Shown: positions 27,717-42,609, numbered from the stretch's first letter. The stretch is DNA of 64,000 nt from Urechis unicinctus (GCA_034190875.2 CM067357.1:21362144-21426143); one strand, 5' to 3'. Translations and numbers: made by a program. Notes: generated from the sequence alone by a model not told the origin.

Positions 27717-29064
27717 TTGTGATTCTTCTTTCAATTATTTCTTCATAAACATATATTGAACCTTACCTTGCTTACCTTATTCGCTAAACCGCCATCTTTT
27801 ATATCCGATCTTATCCTTTTGGTGATTTTTTGCCTTATATGGTTCTAATGTTGTGATGTTGGCTATTCTCATTATAACTGTGTGCCGGGCATGTATTGAT
27901 ATTACAGACGAGCTGACATAAGTGCCATGCTGCTTGCGAGTAGTCCGTTAGTTGTATTACCTCAACCTCGAATTCGCATATGTTCATATGATAGAGCATT
28001 GGCAATTAGCGGATGGAGTCAGTAATGACATCCATGTACCGCTAAGTGACCATACGGATGTTAAACAATAAAGCCTTTCCAACCTTTTGAATGTCATAGC
28101 ATCGAACAGAATTGTAACATTTGCCGCAATCGCGCTACATGCATTCAACAGTAAACCGATTTCTCATGCATGGTCAACATTCTTATATATAATCAGTTAA
28201 CAATTTCAGCCAATTGTATTCTCACCAATAATAATACAGTGCTTCCTGTGAAATTACGAATTCTATTTCTTTTTCAGTCCTGTTTTCATGAAATAATGAA
28301 CCGTTCTATTCCACTGAGTTGACAGCCATCATATCAATCACGTATCACTTTGTATAGCTATGGCCATCAAAGAACCAAACATCATATTGTTGTTGCAAAC
28401 ACGGCTGACTAGGCATGTTTATGTCAGTTGCATTGCGACAGACTGTGCTAATGTTGTTATTTACATTATGTATAAGTGTGTGTCACTTACCGCATGCAGA
28501 ATATATGAATACAGCATCGCAGCATCCGGCCAACCGGCCCAGCTCTGTCTCATCACACTTACTATCCATATGACAAATGTGCTACTCCTTTAATGACTAC
28601 TTTTACTACTCTGCTACTTCAATTTATTGCAATGCAACACTACACCACAAGCATCCCCATCCATCGTGGACGCGATATGAAACGTCAAACATCCCAGTTT
28701 TACTCCAACTCAGAATGATGAACGTGTTAGCAGTGATGGTGTATTTGCCAGTGTTCGGCTGTGGTGTTGGTTGTTCAATATCCTCACATAGGTCTGAATA
28801 TTTTGATGCCAGGAGCAACACCTTAACATCATCGCCACATTGCATCGCACAATAAGTCATTGTGATGGTTTTTTAAAAATCGGCTATGGATTGATGTGTT
28901 CGAACAATATGTAATATTTGTTGACCATTCTGAGCACAATAAGTCATTGTGAATAAACCAGTATTTGTTGTGCAACTTTGCTCGTAAATGCTCAACAATG
29001 TTTTATCTATTGAAAACCAAGTAACATTCAATTAATCTGACCAGCAACTATGTACGTTTTAGTA

Positions 29065-29300
29065 TGGCTACTGTGTGCAGTCAGTCGTCGTTAGTACCGG
29101 GTGTTACATGAAAGACCAATTGTATTGATGTAGTGCCTGGGAAGTGGACCTGGCTACAGCAAATGTGTTGCCACTTGTTGCGCCGTGTGATGTCACAGAC
29201 TTATATAGAATGCAAATAGCATCGTCAATACAGCAATGCGACTTATATTAAAACACACCACGTGCAAGCCTTCTGAACTGTTATATATGGATGATTGACA
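29065..29300 (-). repeat. Dispersed repeat R, reverse copy
   Basis: Begins ctactgtgtgcagtcagtcg and ends near gatgattgacatttgcg. The mirror is at 42870-42610. Confidence 0.65.
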
Positions 29301-30169
29301 TTTGCGTTTTCCGTTGAGACTTACTGGCGCTTTGAAACTCTGAATAAAATAATTGTTCACCCTCTGAAGGCTGCGTTGGTGATATCCATAATTCGGCAAT
29401 GTACTCAATTATTTGTTACTGACTGTTTCGCGCTCCTTTTGACATATTAATGCAGAAATAATTATGGGTGACCAAGATCACAGCAACAAAATACATGCTA
29501 TCATACTGATGGACACGCTGGTCATCATAAGGCCAGTGATAACTTTGGATGGATGCAGCAAAGCCATTTGATAAATCACTAATACCGTTTGTTGTCTACG
29601 TTATGACATGTGCTTATCAAACTCGGTGGGAGGACAAGCTTGCAATGTTGAGTAGGTTTCTGACAATATGTCACATTGGCACATCACCGTTGAATCTTCT
29701 GCAGCATGTTTACAGAAAGGACGCACAGGTTTGGATCGTACCGAAATGCCACTCATCGTAACCAACGAGAAAGCTGTACACGCATACAACAAAACACAGA
29801 TTAATGAATATTGAATTGAAATAGCAACATTATCGATGACTATCATATTAAGATATCTGTACATATGATTAAACGTCATAATTTCTTATGAAACAACAAG
29901 CGTCCTCGTTTGTTTAAATACACGAACTTCTGAAAAGCCTAAGGGCAGCCATGAGGTTGACATAGTGACTATTGCAATTCAGAGGTCTCTGGGGTCATAA
30001 GTTAAAGTATATTGATTGTGGCTTACCAAGCCAACCGATCTGAAACAGCACGAACACCTCAGAAATCTTCCGGATTGAAAAGGGACACTATTATACGTTT
30101 GTTAGGGCAGTTAGTGGCATCATATTGCGTCTGTCGTTTTTGCTGCTCAATGGTAGAACGACAAAGCAG

Positions 30170-30235
30170 TATGAGGCGCCACCAAATGCAGAAGAACAAT
30201 AATGGCTTCTTCGTCATGGTGGAATGTATTTATTG
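30170..30235 (+). pseudogene. Alkaline phosphatase exon relic in U4
   Basis: The frame reads Q-K-N-N-N-G-F-F-V-M-V-E and stops six codons later. It corresponds to Q-K-N-D-N-G-F-F-L-V-V-E of the exon at 5083-5214. The upstream part is replaced by the gacaaagcagtatgaggcgccacc stretch, as in copies B and C. The downstream 3' exon is absent here; the sequence passes into the triplet-derived region. Confidence 0.65.
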
Positions 30236-30851
30236 AGCATATTGTCATTTACTGGTAGCTCACAAGGATATACGCTTCGCGAATATCCGTTCTGCTCATT
30301 TACATCTTGTGTGACAATACGTCTTCCTTCCGCTACGTCTTGTTCTACTGCTGCAGATTGCACTTTTAATAATGGAGATGTTTTTTTACCTTACGTTTCT
30401 ACTTCAACGGTCTCTACTGCTATTTCTGGAACATTTAACGCAAACTAGTAATAACATATCTCAAATTAACATGCTAATTAGGTTAATCGGACAAATACTG
30501 CACTCAATTTTCCACTGAGGGCGGTCGTGTTATCATTATCTGTATGTTGTAACATTAACATAGGTTGTTTCATTGGAAGGAGCAGCGCCCACACCACACG
30601 ATATGCAGCTCGCATCGGGGACAATAGGAATCATTGTGAAACGACGATACGCTCAGCACTATTTACGCGACACGTTTACATGATTAGGAACATAACTGTA
30701 CAATTGACTCTGCTTAACAAGTTCGTTTGATCACATATCAGTGTCGTATGGAATATTTAATGACCGAAAGACAATGTTAAGGAAGCCGCTAATAATCCCA
30801 ATTATCTTGACCTCATACGTTTTTGACTGATGTCGTCGCCCATTAAACAAA

Positions 30852-30900
30852 CGCACACACACACACACGCACACAGACACACATACATCGACACACAAAT
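30852..30900. repeat. Short imperfect (CA)n tract
   Basis: Same locus as 58712-58765 (CA) and, inverted, as 41155-41300, where it has become a GTAT/GTGT array. Confidence 0.9.
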
Positions 30901-32780
30901 ATAAACAGCCATAGCTACACACACGCGCGCACCCATCGCACTTATATGAATAACTACCGCTCGACAATTGAAACACAATCCCCACAATCATTTTCCGACT
31001 TGTCATAAATCCTTAAATATACAGACCCTGCTTAGGCTCGTAATGAGATTCAACCCGCTCTTTCTTACAAAATCATTCACCAATACGAAATTTCAGTTGT
31101 AACCATTTACCTGTATTTTTTACCGAAGGTTGACAAAATGTTTTATTTTGCAATTCATTATAAGATGGAAAATGATCATGATGTATCGCCGAATATAACG
31201 ATGCTGATTATCAGTGACTGCTATTAGTGCATTCCACCTATCGTTTATAATGACTGACTTTCGAAATATCTTAACATTATAAAACACTCACAACAGCATA
31301 TAGACTAACTGCATATAAAAGTATCGGCATTTGTTGGTCCATTTTAATATGTGAGACGTAATGCTCTGTCGGAGAACAATCCACATTCGGTGCTTGTGTT
31401 AATAGGAAAATATTTTATAGACGTTGATAAAACTCATTTGGAGAATAACTCATGTTGCTGTATAACTGATAGCATATTGACGTGTTTGGTACTTTGGTTT
31501 TCTCAGCCAGTAAATATCATTCTCTCGATGTCTTAAGATTTTCCCTATGCAGCTTTGTTAATAAATTTACTGTGTCACCCACTAATAAGTCCTTATATGC
31601 GACCAAAGAGGTAAGGTAGAACATCAATAGGAGGCTTGCATTGAGTGAGTTACAAAAGCAATGGCATAGCGACAAGCCGTGTTGTCAATGGCAACATAAT
31701 ATATGTCACAATCCATGGCCGAATTATCTTTGCAGCTAGGCCCCATATGCTCCTTCATCACAGTCACAATTTAGTTATCAGTTCTTACTAGCAGGGAGCG
31801 TATATAATAGGGAAATTCCGTGCAAGCATCCGGGAAATAGTATCGTTATAATGACTTAACTTAACACACAGTTGAAGTAACACTAACATGACCATGAATC
31901 ATCCATTCACTCACATCTAATATGATTATTACGTATATAAGTGATTAAATTGCATTCCCATATTACTCATGCAAGAAACGCCAATAAAAAAGGGGCTTGA
32001 AATGGCAAAGATGCGTGAGATTAAAATATTTTCTGTGCTCGCTCTCACAAATGTTTCACTGTGTTTAATGACAGAGCAAAGATGTTTATACAAGTATCTA
32101 TTTGTAAGCACGCATAGACAGGCAGAAATAATATATCGGGCCAAGTCCGAAATTATATAGATAATTGTGTTTTTACAGGGATTTTTATAACTGTTTCAGT
32201 ATGGGCGGGATTGGTGGGAGTTTGTAGGGATAGAAGCAAGCCAATAACCAACCAGCCTCGTTAGCGGAATAGGATTTAAAGTGTGATGAATTAGGTTATA
32301 TTTGAGAACAACAGTAATACATATATTAAATTATCTTTTTCAATGAAATCGCTCTCTTCTATGTCCTCAAACAATGAAATAACCTTTCACACAATCTTTG
32401 ACACCAATTATATATGTACAAAATCCAATATGTGACATTTAGATGTGACATGATGCATATCATCTGGTGGCCAGTTTGCTGTATTTGCTGATACCGTCAA
32501 CTTTAGTGGACATTTCAGATTTGTTTGGACAAGTAGATGTGATGCAACATAATACGCACATTCACAATATATGTATATCATTTCGCGAATAAGTGTGACA
32601 TATGAATGCAACGATATGAATTGTCAGTTCCTATCCGGAGTATGTGTGTTATATTAAGTATGCATTTATCGATACGTTTGAAATTATCAACATGATGTAG
32701 TGTATATCTCCCAATGTATCAAAAATGAAACCTTCCGGGGTCATGAATTATTTGATTGGTTTTATTTGACCTTTCAGCAG

Positions 32781-32782
<2 letters not shown>

Positions 32783-32817
<35 letters not shown>

Positions 32818-32854
32818 TATATATATATATATATAGAGATATATATAGATATAT

Positions 32855-32944
<90 letters not shown>

Positions 32945-32972
32945 ATATATCTATATATATATATATATACTA

Positions 32973-33041
<69 letters not shown>

Positions 33042-33172
33042 ATGCATGAATATATGTGTATATTTTCGATCATATAGATATGTGTATATGAATAAATGAA
33101 TATGTATGTATGAGAATATCAATATGTATAATTATCGATAAATTTTTATACATATATAAATCTATATATAAG

Positions 33173-33255
<83 letters not shown>

Positions 33256-33370
33256 GTACATGCATATATTTATACGTATTTATATATTTAGTTCTCTATA
33301 TATATACATATAAACATGTATTCATATTATATTATGTTTGTATTTCTATATATGCATATATATATATATA
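32783..33370. repeat. TA-rich microsatellite block, left edge of the palindrome spacer
   Basis: Long TA runs (32783-33050 and 33170-33260) with gata and ctat interruptions. They begin immediately after cagcagataaat, where copies B and C continue instead with tgtcatacgcaacc. Confidence 0.95.
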
Positions 33371-33409
33371 TATTCTTCTATAATTGCCCATATATGTTCG
33401 TTTCATTCA

Positions 33410-34172
33410 TCTGCGGTAACAAAATAGCGATTGATTGTTCGTGGGATGTAATGGAATGGGTGCTCCTGTGGGATGGCATATAATTCTTAAGTGTAATCGT
33501 GACAGCTATGGCTATGGCGGCAATTATCGCATTGATTCCGACATATTTTCGTGTTTCGCATTTATTGGCTGACTCAAGCAGACGTTGAGTTATTGGATGT
33601 TCACCAGGTGGCGCGATGCTGCAGTATGAATAAGTCAGTGGGCGGCGCCCTTTGTTGTTTTGTTGTCCTCCTAATCAATTGCAATTAGGCGCCATGGGCA
33701 ATTACCTTGTCTATAGCCTTAAACAGAACACTAAACATTTCACGGGAACTACGGTATTATTTGGTTTCGTTCGAATGCAATTGGCTGTAAATGTTAACTT
33801 ATGTCATATTCGGAACATTTCTGTTATTTTACACATCTTATATATAAATGTTGACTTTGAAGGAAACGCTTCACGGCGACCTATACAGCGACACACTAGG
33901 CACAATATTACGTAGCATCGATGATGTCAGCGTTTACTATCTGTATTGTCAATATTCTGAACACTGTGTTATTTATATGGGAGTCATGATTGTCTCATAT
34001 GGTTTGATGGTCAACGGAATAGCAAACAAGCAGATTTGAGGCGGAGGCCGCACAATTGACGGACTGGTTACTAACAGCATGGCGTTTCCCTCATCAAATC
34101 TTTCCCATACATCGTAGACAATTACAGCACGTGAATAATCATAAAGTAAATATTTCGCTGTGTCAATCTTTT
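33410..34172 (-). repeat. Repeat-unit terminal segment, inverted relative to 63217-63990
   Basis: The reverse complement matches 63217-63990 along its length. Anchors are tgttcaccaggtggcgcgatgctgcag (33600-33626) against 63768-63794, and ggcgccatgggcaattacc (33690-33708) against 63688-63706. It includes module a and ends abruptly after gtgtcaatc at 34172. It contains no recognisable gene. Confidence 0.88.
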
Positions 34173-36469
34173 TGTGAGCATCAGTCTGGGTGCAATAATT
34201 GGATTTGGCACGGAAAACGTGTTCTTTTAATACAATGTCTTTTTAATATTACCTAGTCATGCCACGCCTTTAGCTCTCATTTGTTAACTTGCATTAAAAT
34301 GTTATCCGAAATGATAAGCAATCAAGTGCCAAAACAGTGTTTCTAGCTTACTGCATGATAAGTACCCGTACGAAACTTTTACAACCGCAAGGTACATATA
34401 ACTGATCCATTACGAAGCCTAGACAATCAAATCGTTGCATGATTTCCATTACTTGATCAGTTGCATTTGGCAGTTATTGTGGTCGTAATACTTTATTCTT
34501 TTATCTAACCATTCTCTTTCATGTGATAATATGCGTACATGTTTGGCTCGTGGGTAATTTGAAATATAAATAAATTGTAATACCACTGTGATCGTGTGTA
34601 GAGCCGGTAGATGGTCATAACGAGTCCGCAATATGCCACCATTGGTCGACCATATTGGGATGCGCAGAACGACACAAGAAGCGCTTCGATACGCAGTGTA
34701 TACTGCTATTAAAGCAAAAATCTTCTGATCAGCTTAAGTGCACGGATTATGTAAGTCATCTCGATATTTGCTACAGCAATGTAATCCTTGTATTGTGTCT
34801 TGGAGTATCTTCAACGAGCTTTTGGTTCCATTACCGGGCTCATTCCCGACACTATATGTGAACACACCACCTGTGTGAAGTGCCATGCTTGTCATAACGA
34901 GAAACCACGGGGAAGATTTCTGGGCACTTTTGGGAGTACGATCTCCTAGATCTAAACGATGTTTCCATTTTTCTTGGATAGGCACTCCCATATCTTTTTG
35001 TCCGTTTTCTGGTACCGCCACAGAACGATTGGTATGCGGTGCACTCATGTTCATGTTCATCGCATAGCCGGTCTAAGTGTTCCCTCTTACCTCTTTGGTA
35101 TACGATGTGACGTTGTCTGACGAGTATCATACCTTACACATTCACACCATACTGAGGACAAAAGGCCCTTTACCCTTTAAGCTGCATAAGTAAGCTTGTT
35201 TGACACAAAACGTAGCTATATTCTTGCTATATACTACAATGTACCCACAGGCCATGTAACTGCAGTATGGCATGAATAAGTCATGATTCTATTCTCATTT
35301 ACACTCACTGCAACCTCATGGATTACCATTATTTGACCAGTGCTTTTGAGCCAGATAACGTGTTTTTGTGATTTGCAATTGGAAAAACGTTCGTTTACCT
35401 GTAGTAGATGTGATCATGGAATGCCAGGTGTATTATTTGCATTTTGATAAACGAAAACCGAGCTGCATGAATGTTATGTAATCTTTCGAAGCACGCGCAA
35501 TGCAAATGTGCCCATTTAAATCAGAGATCACGAAAAGATGTGAAAATAGTTTGCAAAACTCAGAATAGGTCATTACATAAACGTTTTTGACCTGCAGTTC
35601 TAGTTCGGAATAATACACGGATGCAGTTAACTTAATGTGTACAACAAATGCTGTTTATCTCGTTAAGTTTCACGTTTGTGGCACTAAACAGAAACGAGGG
35701 TTAATAATATTGCAAGAATATGTAATCACAACGGTTGTTATTATTAAATCGTCACTCAGAACAGTTATTCGGCTCTTTCGATATATCCCCTGGCATGACC
35801 AGACATGCGCTAACATTATATTTGGGTATGTACAACAAATATACCATTTTGTATCAAATGTTTAGCACATTGTATCATGCAAACGATACCATAATGTTTG
35901 TAGTACCGTCGCATCAATCGCCAACTTCGGTGACATCATATATGCATTGATAACATCAGCAAGCATTTAATTGAATCCATCTGTACATCAATTCATCATG
36001 GTACCATTGGCATACTTGATAAATATATGTAATTTACAGGTTATTTAGAAATAATCAAGCATAATTTGGGAATAGCAGTTTCCAAACTGTGAGAGCATTG
36101 CAGCATTGTTATCAGTAATGGATAATTGTTATAATACATAAGTCACCTTCAGCTTCAAAATATAGGTAACGGGTCTGCCAGAGTCAAAATACACTCTATC
36201 TAAGCGTTCAAAAGTAATCTTTTGTTTCAGACATGCAGGCGGTAATCACAAATTATAACAAATGTCTTAGCGTTACAATGACTCTGTTAGTGTGAGCCTG
36301 AGATCCTAGAAATGTATTACTTATTATTATCACCAGGACGTGCCAATCATTTCCGAGAGCCAGTCTATAGTCTATATATTATAATAACGTTTGTAACCAC
36401 CAACCACATTTGCTGTATACATTATCGTCTTTACATTTGAATAATTTATTTGCAGCAATAGCAATAGCT

Positions 36470-36680
36470 GGTAAAAAGGTTAATGAAGTTCAAATGGGAT
36501 GTCCTCGATGTGGTAGGATGTGTCCGTGTTAAGGCAAAATTGCGAGATAATTTGTCTCAAATACTTTACACATAGCATGAGTATCGTACAAGCCAACCAG
36601 TGAACCTGAGATTAGCGGAAGAATGCACTGGAGTTCATCATGCTAGCCACTGAGCCACGTGGTCCCAGTAATCTACCACA
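36470..36680 (-). repeat. tRNA-derived SINE-like element (candidate)
   Basis: On the minus strand, gggaccacg is followed by tggctcagtgg (complement of 36647-36657), a perfect fit to the polymerase III A box of tRNA genes. About 40 nt later comes aggttcactgg (complement of 36597-36607), a degraded B box. The tRNA-like part is about 76 nt and is followed by an unrelated body, as in SINEs. Cloverleaf pairing is not convincing, so this is a pseudo-tRNA or SINE head, not a functional tRNA. The far end is a guess. Confidence 0.45.
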
Positions 36681-37003
36681 CTACATACGTTACAAACAGA
36701 CAAATCAATGTCATGTGCGGTACATGTTTGGACTCATTTAAAAACATATCACGTCATGGGTGCCACCTGTGTTTAGCAATAAGGGCTTCTATGATCTATA
36801 TTGCAAAATAATAAGAAGAAACAATACTAAACCAAAGGTAGGAATCATTTCTTCACCAAGGCTGGTTAGAACAAATTGTGCAAGTCCATAGATCGTCTTC
36901 CAAGAGTCAGTCATGTAAGTATGCGAAGCGAATATGTTCAACGCTAATTATTATCTGTGTCACATTATTTCGCAATCATAAGAACACACGATATCAAATA
37001 TTT

Positions 37004-37073
37004 CCAATCGTGAAATGTAAATATGGCCAATCGTGAAATGCAAATATGACCGATCGTGAAATGCAAATAAATC
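37004..37073. repeat. Three tandem copies of a 23-bp unit
   Basis: The unit is approximately ccaatcgtgaaatgcaaat plus four bases, three times in a row with few changes. The function is unknown. Confidence 0.85.
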
Positions 37074-37212
37074 CATTCGAATATATTATTAACTGTGTAT
37101 GTATGGAATACAACAAGCGCGGAGCATTTATGTGTGATTTCAGCCACGCAAAGAGAGCCAGAAATATCCTACCATGGTGTTTGATCGACCATCTCTACAT
37201 GTACATCTCTAC

Positions 37213-37325
37213 ATGGGCAGTAGCACAAAGCTGAATAAGTATGAGTTTTGGGGGAATTGACATTCACAAAGTGACATGGGCAGTAGCACTAAAGCTTTCA
37301 ATAAGTATTGAGTTTTGGGGGAATC
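37213..37325. repeat. Tandem duplication of about 60 bp
   Basis: Two copies of atgggcagtagcac(t)aaagct ... ataagtat(t)gagttttggggg, separated by a short linker. Confidence 0.8.
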
Positions 37326-37699
37326 TAGTTCATCTTAAAGCATGTATCATACTCAATATGTTGTTGGTATAAAAGTGGAGCGGCAATAACTGATGTAACT
37401 AATATGTGCTTAAACTTGATATTTCCCCTTTTGAGCAAGCCTAATGATTAACTAGATAGCAGTACATTGACTAATACAAAAATGAACTGCATGTCGATTG
37501 GAACGACTGCGTGTGTACATATATGGGGTGCTTGGTCATTTTTAGTTCTATACCTTGTGAATGTCACAATATCACAAAAATGAAATAAATCACAATAATA
37601 AACCATTTAAGCAATCTCTGAAGGTAACATCGACATATCTCAATGATATTCTGGCACGTCAGCTGCACATGTATAAACCTAACAGCACAAGTCAGGAGA

Positions 37700-38325
<626 letters not shown>

Positions 38326-38329
38326 GTTA

Positions 38330-38650
38330 TCAACCAACCAACGTTCGACATGCTTTGTAGACAAATATTTGTATCGTAGGGACATGCTTTGTTGAAGAAT
38401 ATCGGTATCGTAGGAATTGAAACATCAACAAATGGATTACAGGAGTGTTAAGTCGTTTGTGGGAAAAGATCGTTGCCTTCAGGTCTGTGAGCAAGATTAT
38501 ACAACCAGATTAGGTAAATGACATAGCATAGTTGGCATCTGTCTGCATTTCGCGTTTGGATCTTCGTTGCAATTTGGATAAAAAATATCTTTCAACAGCA
38601 TCAAGCAAGTTAAAACGTATTCTTTTACTACAAAAGGTTGCGTATGACAT
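38330..38650 (-). repeat. Extension of copy B beyond the left-arm match
   Basis: The reverse complement matches about 60540-60840 of copy C (ctgaaggcaacgatc; cgcgaaatgcagacagatgcc), not the left arm, which is interrupted by TA repeats at that point. It shows that the ancestral unit continued past 32786. Confidence 0.85.
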
Positions 38651-38854
38651 TTATCTGCTGAAAGGTTAGATAAAAATAACCAAATAATTCATGACCACGG
38701 AAGATTTCATGCTTAGTACATTGTGAGATATATACTACATCATATTGATAATTTCAAATTTATCGACAAATGCATACTTAATATAACACACATACTCAGG
38801 ATAGGAACTCCTGACAATTCATAACGTTGCATACATCTGTCACATTTATGCACG

Positions 38855-38981
<127 letters not shown>

Positions 38982-41154
38982 GAATGTCTTTATTACGTTG
39001 CATCACATCTACTTGTCCAAACACATCTGAAATGTCCACTAAAGTTGAGGGTATCAGCAAGTACAGCAAACTAGCCACAAGATGGTGTGCATCATGTCAC
39101 ATGTAGAATGTCACATATTGGATTTTGTAAATATGTAATTGGTGTCAAAGATTGTATGGAAAGTTATTTCATTGTTTGAGGACATACAAAAGTGTGATTT
39201 ACAACGACACCTATTCGAGCAGCACGGTAGGAAAAAGATAATACCATGTATGTATTACTGCTGTTCTCAAATATAGCCTAATTCATCACACTTTAAATCC
39301 TATTCCGCTAACATGTCCGGTAGGTTATTGGCATGCTTCTCTTCCTACGCACCCTCACCAACCCCGCCCACGCTGAAACGGTTATAAACATCCCTGTAAA
39401 AACGCAATGATCTATATAATTTCGGACTTGGCGCCGATATATTGTGTATGCCTGTCTATGAATCTTAAATTACATTTGCTCCGTCATTAAACCCAGTGAA
39501 ATATTTGGAGAGCGCAGAAAAGATTTTAATCTCACTCATCTCAGCCATTTCTAGCCGCTTTTATACCGGTGTTTGTGGTATGAGTATCATGGGAATGCCA
39601 TTTAATCACTTATATACGTAATAATCATATACGATGTGAGTGAATGGGAGTTTAACTAATGGATAATACATTACCTGATATGCTAGAGGATAGAATAGAC
39701 AAGTTTAATTATTCCGTAGATAAAGAACCATATACAACATTATGAATCTAAACAGGACTATATTACGGCTGTCGTTGTCGATGCTACGGGGTATATCATA
39801 TGCTTATGATATCAATCCCACATAGTCTCGTTGTGTGCTATCATCTTTACATGTAGCGAGTAGGCACATTTATACACCCACTGGTGAGCAATACGGACTT
39901 ACGCAATTGTTTGAAGTTGCATGATATGTGGCTTCTAGGGACGAATTAGTCTTCTCATTTGTGTTCAGACGTAGAAGCCCAGTTTATAGACAAGAGCTCA
40001 TGGTCATGTTAGTGTTACTTCAACTCAGAAACTAAAGTCATTATAACGATACTATTCCCCGGCTGCTTGCATGGTATTTCCCTATTATATACGGTCCCCG
40101 GTAGCAAGAACTGATAACTTTGTTGTGACTGTGATAAAGTAACATAGGGGACTTAGCTGAAAAGACATTTAGGCCATGGATTGGGACATATATTATGTTG
40201 CCATTGGCAACACAGCTTGTCGCTATGCCATTACCCTTGTAACTCACTCAAAGCAAGCCTCCATAATAACTGATGCTCTGCCTTTCCTCCCAGGCTGCCC
40301 ATTAGGACTAACTAGTGGATGACACAGTAAATTTATTTACAGAAGCTGCATTTGGGAAATCTTAAGACATCGAGAGAATGATATTTACTGGTCAAGAGCA
40401 CCACCGTACCAAACACGTCAATATGTTCTTCTCATCATCTGAGCTCGTGCAGGACATGCACAACGGCATATTTGCTTTCTCATCTCATATTGGATAAGAA
40501 ATACACATAAGTTTAGCTGACCGAATAAATGCTGATTTGCTATCAATTATACAGCAACAAGAATAATCTCAAGATGAGTTTTATCAACGTCTATGTAATA
40601 TAACACAAGCGCCGAGTGTAGATTGTTCTCCGACAGGGCAGTACGTCTCACATATTAAAATGGACTAACAAATGCCGATTCTTTTTTATGCAGTCAATTT
40701 ATGTGCTGCTGTGGGTGTTTTATAATGTTAAGATGTCGAAAGCCAGTCATTAGAAACGATAGGTGGAATGCACTAATAGCAGTCATTGATAATCGGCAAG
40801 GTTATATTCGGTGATACATGATGATCATCGTCCATCTTATAATGAATTGCAAAATAAAACATTTTGTTAACCTAAAACGTCTGCAAATGGTTACAACTGA
40901 AATATCGCATTGGTGAATGTATCACAGACTTAATGATTGCGTAAGGAAGATCGGATTGAATCTAATTACGAGCCAATCAGTATATTTTGTTTGATCTAAT
41001 TCGTTGTATCTGATTATCTGCTTGAAAAGTCATTCAAATTATGGATTTATGACAAGTCGGAAAATGATTGTAAGGATTGTGTTTCAGTTGTCGAGCGGTA
41101 GTTATGTGGGATGTGTGCGCGCGTGTTTGTAAGTATGGGTGTTTAAATTTATGG

Positions 41155-41300
41155 TGTATGTATGTGTGTATGTATGTGTGTATGTATGTGTGTATGTATG
41201 TGTGTATGTATGTGTATGTATGTGTGTATGTATGTGTGTATGTATGTGTGTATGTATGTGTGTATGTATGTGTGTCTGTACACGTGTGTGTGTGCGTTTA
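41155..41300. repeat. (GTAT/GTGT)n array
   Basis: Alternating gtatgtatgtgt units. Inverted equivalent of the CA tracts at 30852 and 58712. The Cys-Val ORFs over it are artefacts. Confidence 0.95.
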
Positions 41301-41987
41301 CAGGGCGACTACATCAGTCAAAAACGAATGAGGTCATGAGAAGTGGGATTATTAGCGGCTTCCTTAATGTTGTCTTCCGTTCATTAAATATTCCATACGA
41401 CACTGATATGTGATCAAACAAAAGCGTTCAAGCATAGCAATTGTTCAGTTATGTTCCTTATCATGTCAACGTGTCGCGTAAATTGTGCCGAGCTTATCGT
41501 CGTTTCACAATGATACCTATTGTCCCCGATGCGAGCTGCATATCGTGCGGCGTGGGCGACTTGGCGCTGCTCCTGCCAATGAAACAGCTTAGGCCAATGT
41601 TACAACATAGAGATAATGATAACACGACCGCCCTCTGTGGAAAATTGAGTGCAGTTATTGTCCGATTAACCTAATTAGCATGTTAATGTTAGATATTTTA
41701 TCAGCAGTTTTGCGTTAATTGTCCCAGAAATAGCAGTAGAGACAAATGAATTAGAGACGTAAGGAAAAAAAGCATCTCCATTATTAAAAGTGCAATCTGC
41801 AGCAGTAGTACAAGACGCAGCGTAAAGAGTTATTGCTGAGGTAGCAATATTGTCAGAAACAGCAGGCCACATCTGAATTTCTGGAACTTATCTTACTGTA
41901 TTCTCACATAAGATCAAAGTTAGCAGAACGGATATTCGCGAAGGGTATATGCTTGTGAGCTACCAGTACATGACAACATGCTCAATA

Positions 41988-42052
41988 AATACATTCCACC
42001 ATGGCGAAGAAGCCGTTATTGTTCTTCTGCATTTGGTGGCGCCTCATACTGC
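41988..42052 (-). pseudogene. Alkaline phosphatase exon relic in copy B
   Basis: On the minus strand it reads Q-K-N-N-N-G-F-F-A-M-V-E, then stops, as in copy A at 30170-30235. Both share the same replaced 5' part, so the damage predates their duplication. Confidence 0.63.
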
Positions 42053-42609
42053 TTTGTTGTTCTACAAGTGAGCAGCAAAAATGACGACAGACGCAATATC
42101 GTGACACTTACTGCCCGAAACAACAGAGACAGACAAACGTAAAACTGATAATGTTGGTATTTTAATTCACTATTATGAATCTGTGTTTTGTTGTATGCGG
42201 GACAGCTTTCTCGTTGGTTACGATGAGTGGCATTTCGGTACGATCCAAACATATGCGGCTTTTCTGAATACATGTTGCATAAGATTCAACGGTGGTGTGT
42301 TAATATGACATATTATCAGAAACCTACCCAACATTACAAGCTTGTTCTCCTACCTACGGCATTAGTGTTTCATCTTATGGACGTGCTACAACCATTCGAA
42401 GTTAAATCATTATCACTGGCCATATGATGACCAGAGAGTCCATCAGTACGGTAGCATGTATTTTGTTGCTGTGATCTTGGACACACAACTATTTCTGCAT
42501 TAATATGTCAAAAGGAGCGCGGAAATCAGTAACAAATAATAACATTCATCGCCGAGTAATGGATATCATCTGAGGGGAAACAAATATTTTATTGATAGTT
42601 TCAAGCGCC

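Larger units (their letters stand above)
22060..28150 (+). repeat. Degenerate repeat unit U3
   Basis: Module order is a (22090-22340), b (22440-22970), P (23110-23950), G (25015-25060), two R copies (25905-26095 and 26200-26440), T (26590-26950), then a retrotransposon ORF1 fragment (27060-27716). The right arm mirrors it at about 47950-44990 but lacks 23200-25540. No host gene recognised. Confidence 0.7.
28330..32786 (+). repeat. Repeat unit U4 (copy A of the youngest unit)
   Basis: Order: module b (28360-28860), short module P (28980-29300), the 29380-30110 segment, a phosphatase exon relic (30170-30235), a triplet-derived stretch (30320-30448), the gcaggagcagcgccc segment, a CA tract, then 31.0-32.78 kb of non-coding sequence ending at cagcagataaat. 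It matches copy B (inverted, 43600-38650) and copy C (57187-60545) more closely by eye than the outer units match each other. Confidence 0.85.
34173..37690. other. Spacer core not shared with other parts of the window
   Basis: I found no counterpart of this 3.5 kb elsewhere in the window. ORFs are short. The longest (34734-35060, minus strand, 108 codons) has no stop-free homologue and no family I recognise. A tRNA-like SINE head lies near 36590-36666 and small tandem repeats near 37004 and 37213. It may be the original sequence between two inverted units or an insertion. Confidence 0.6.
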
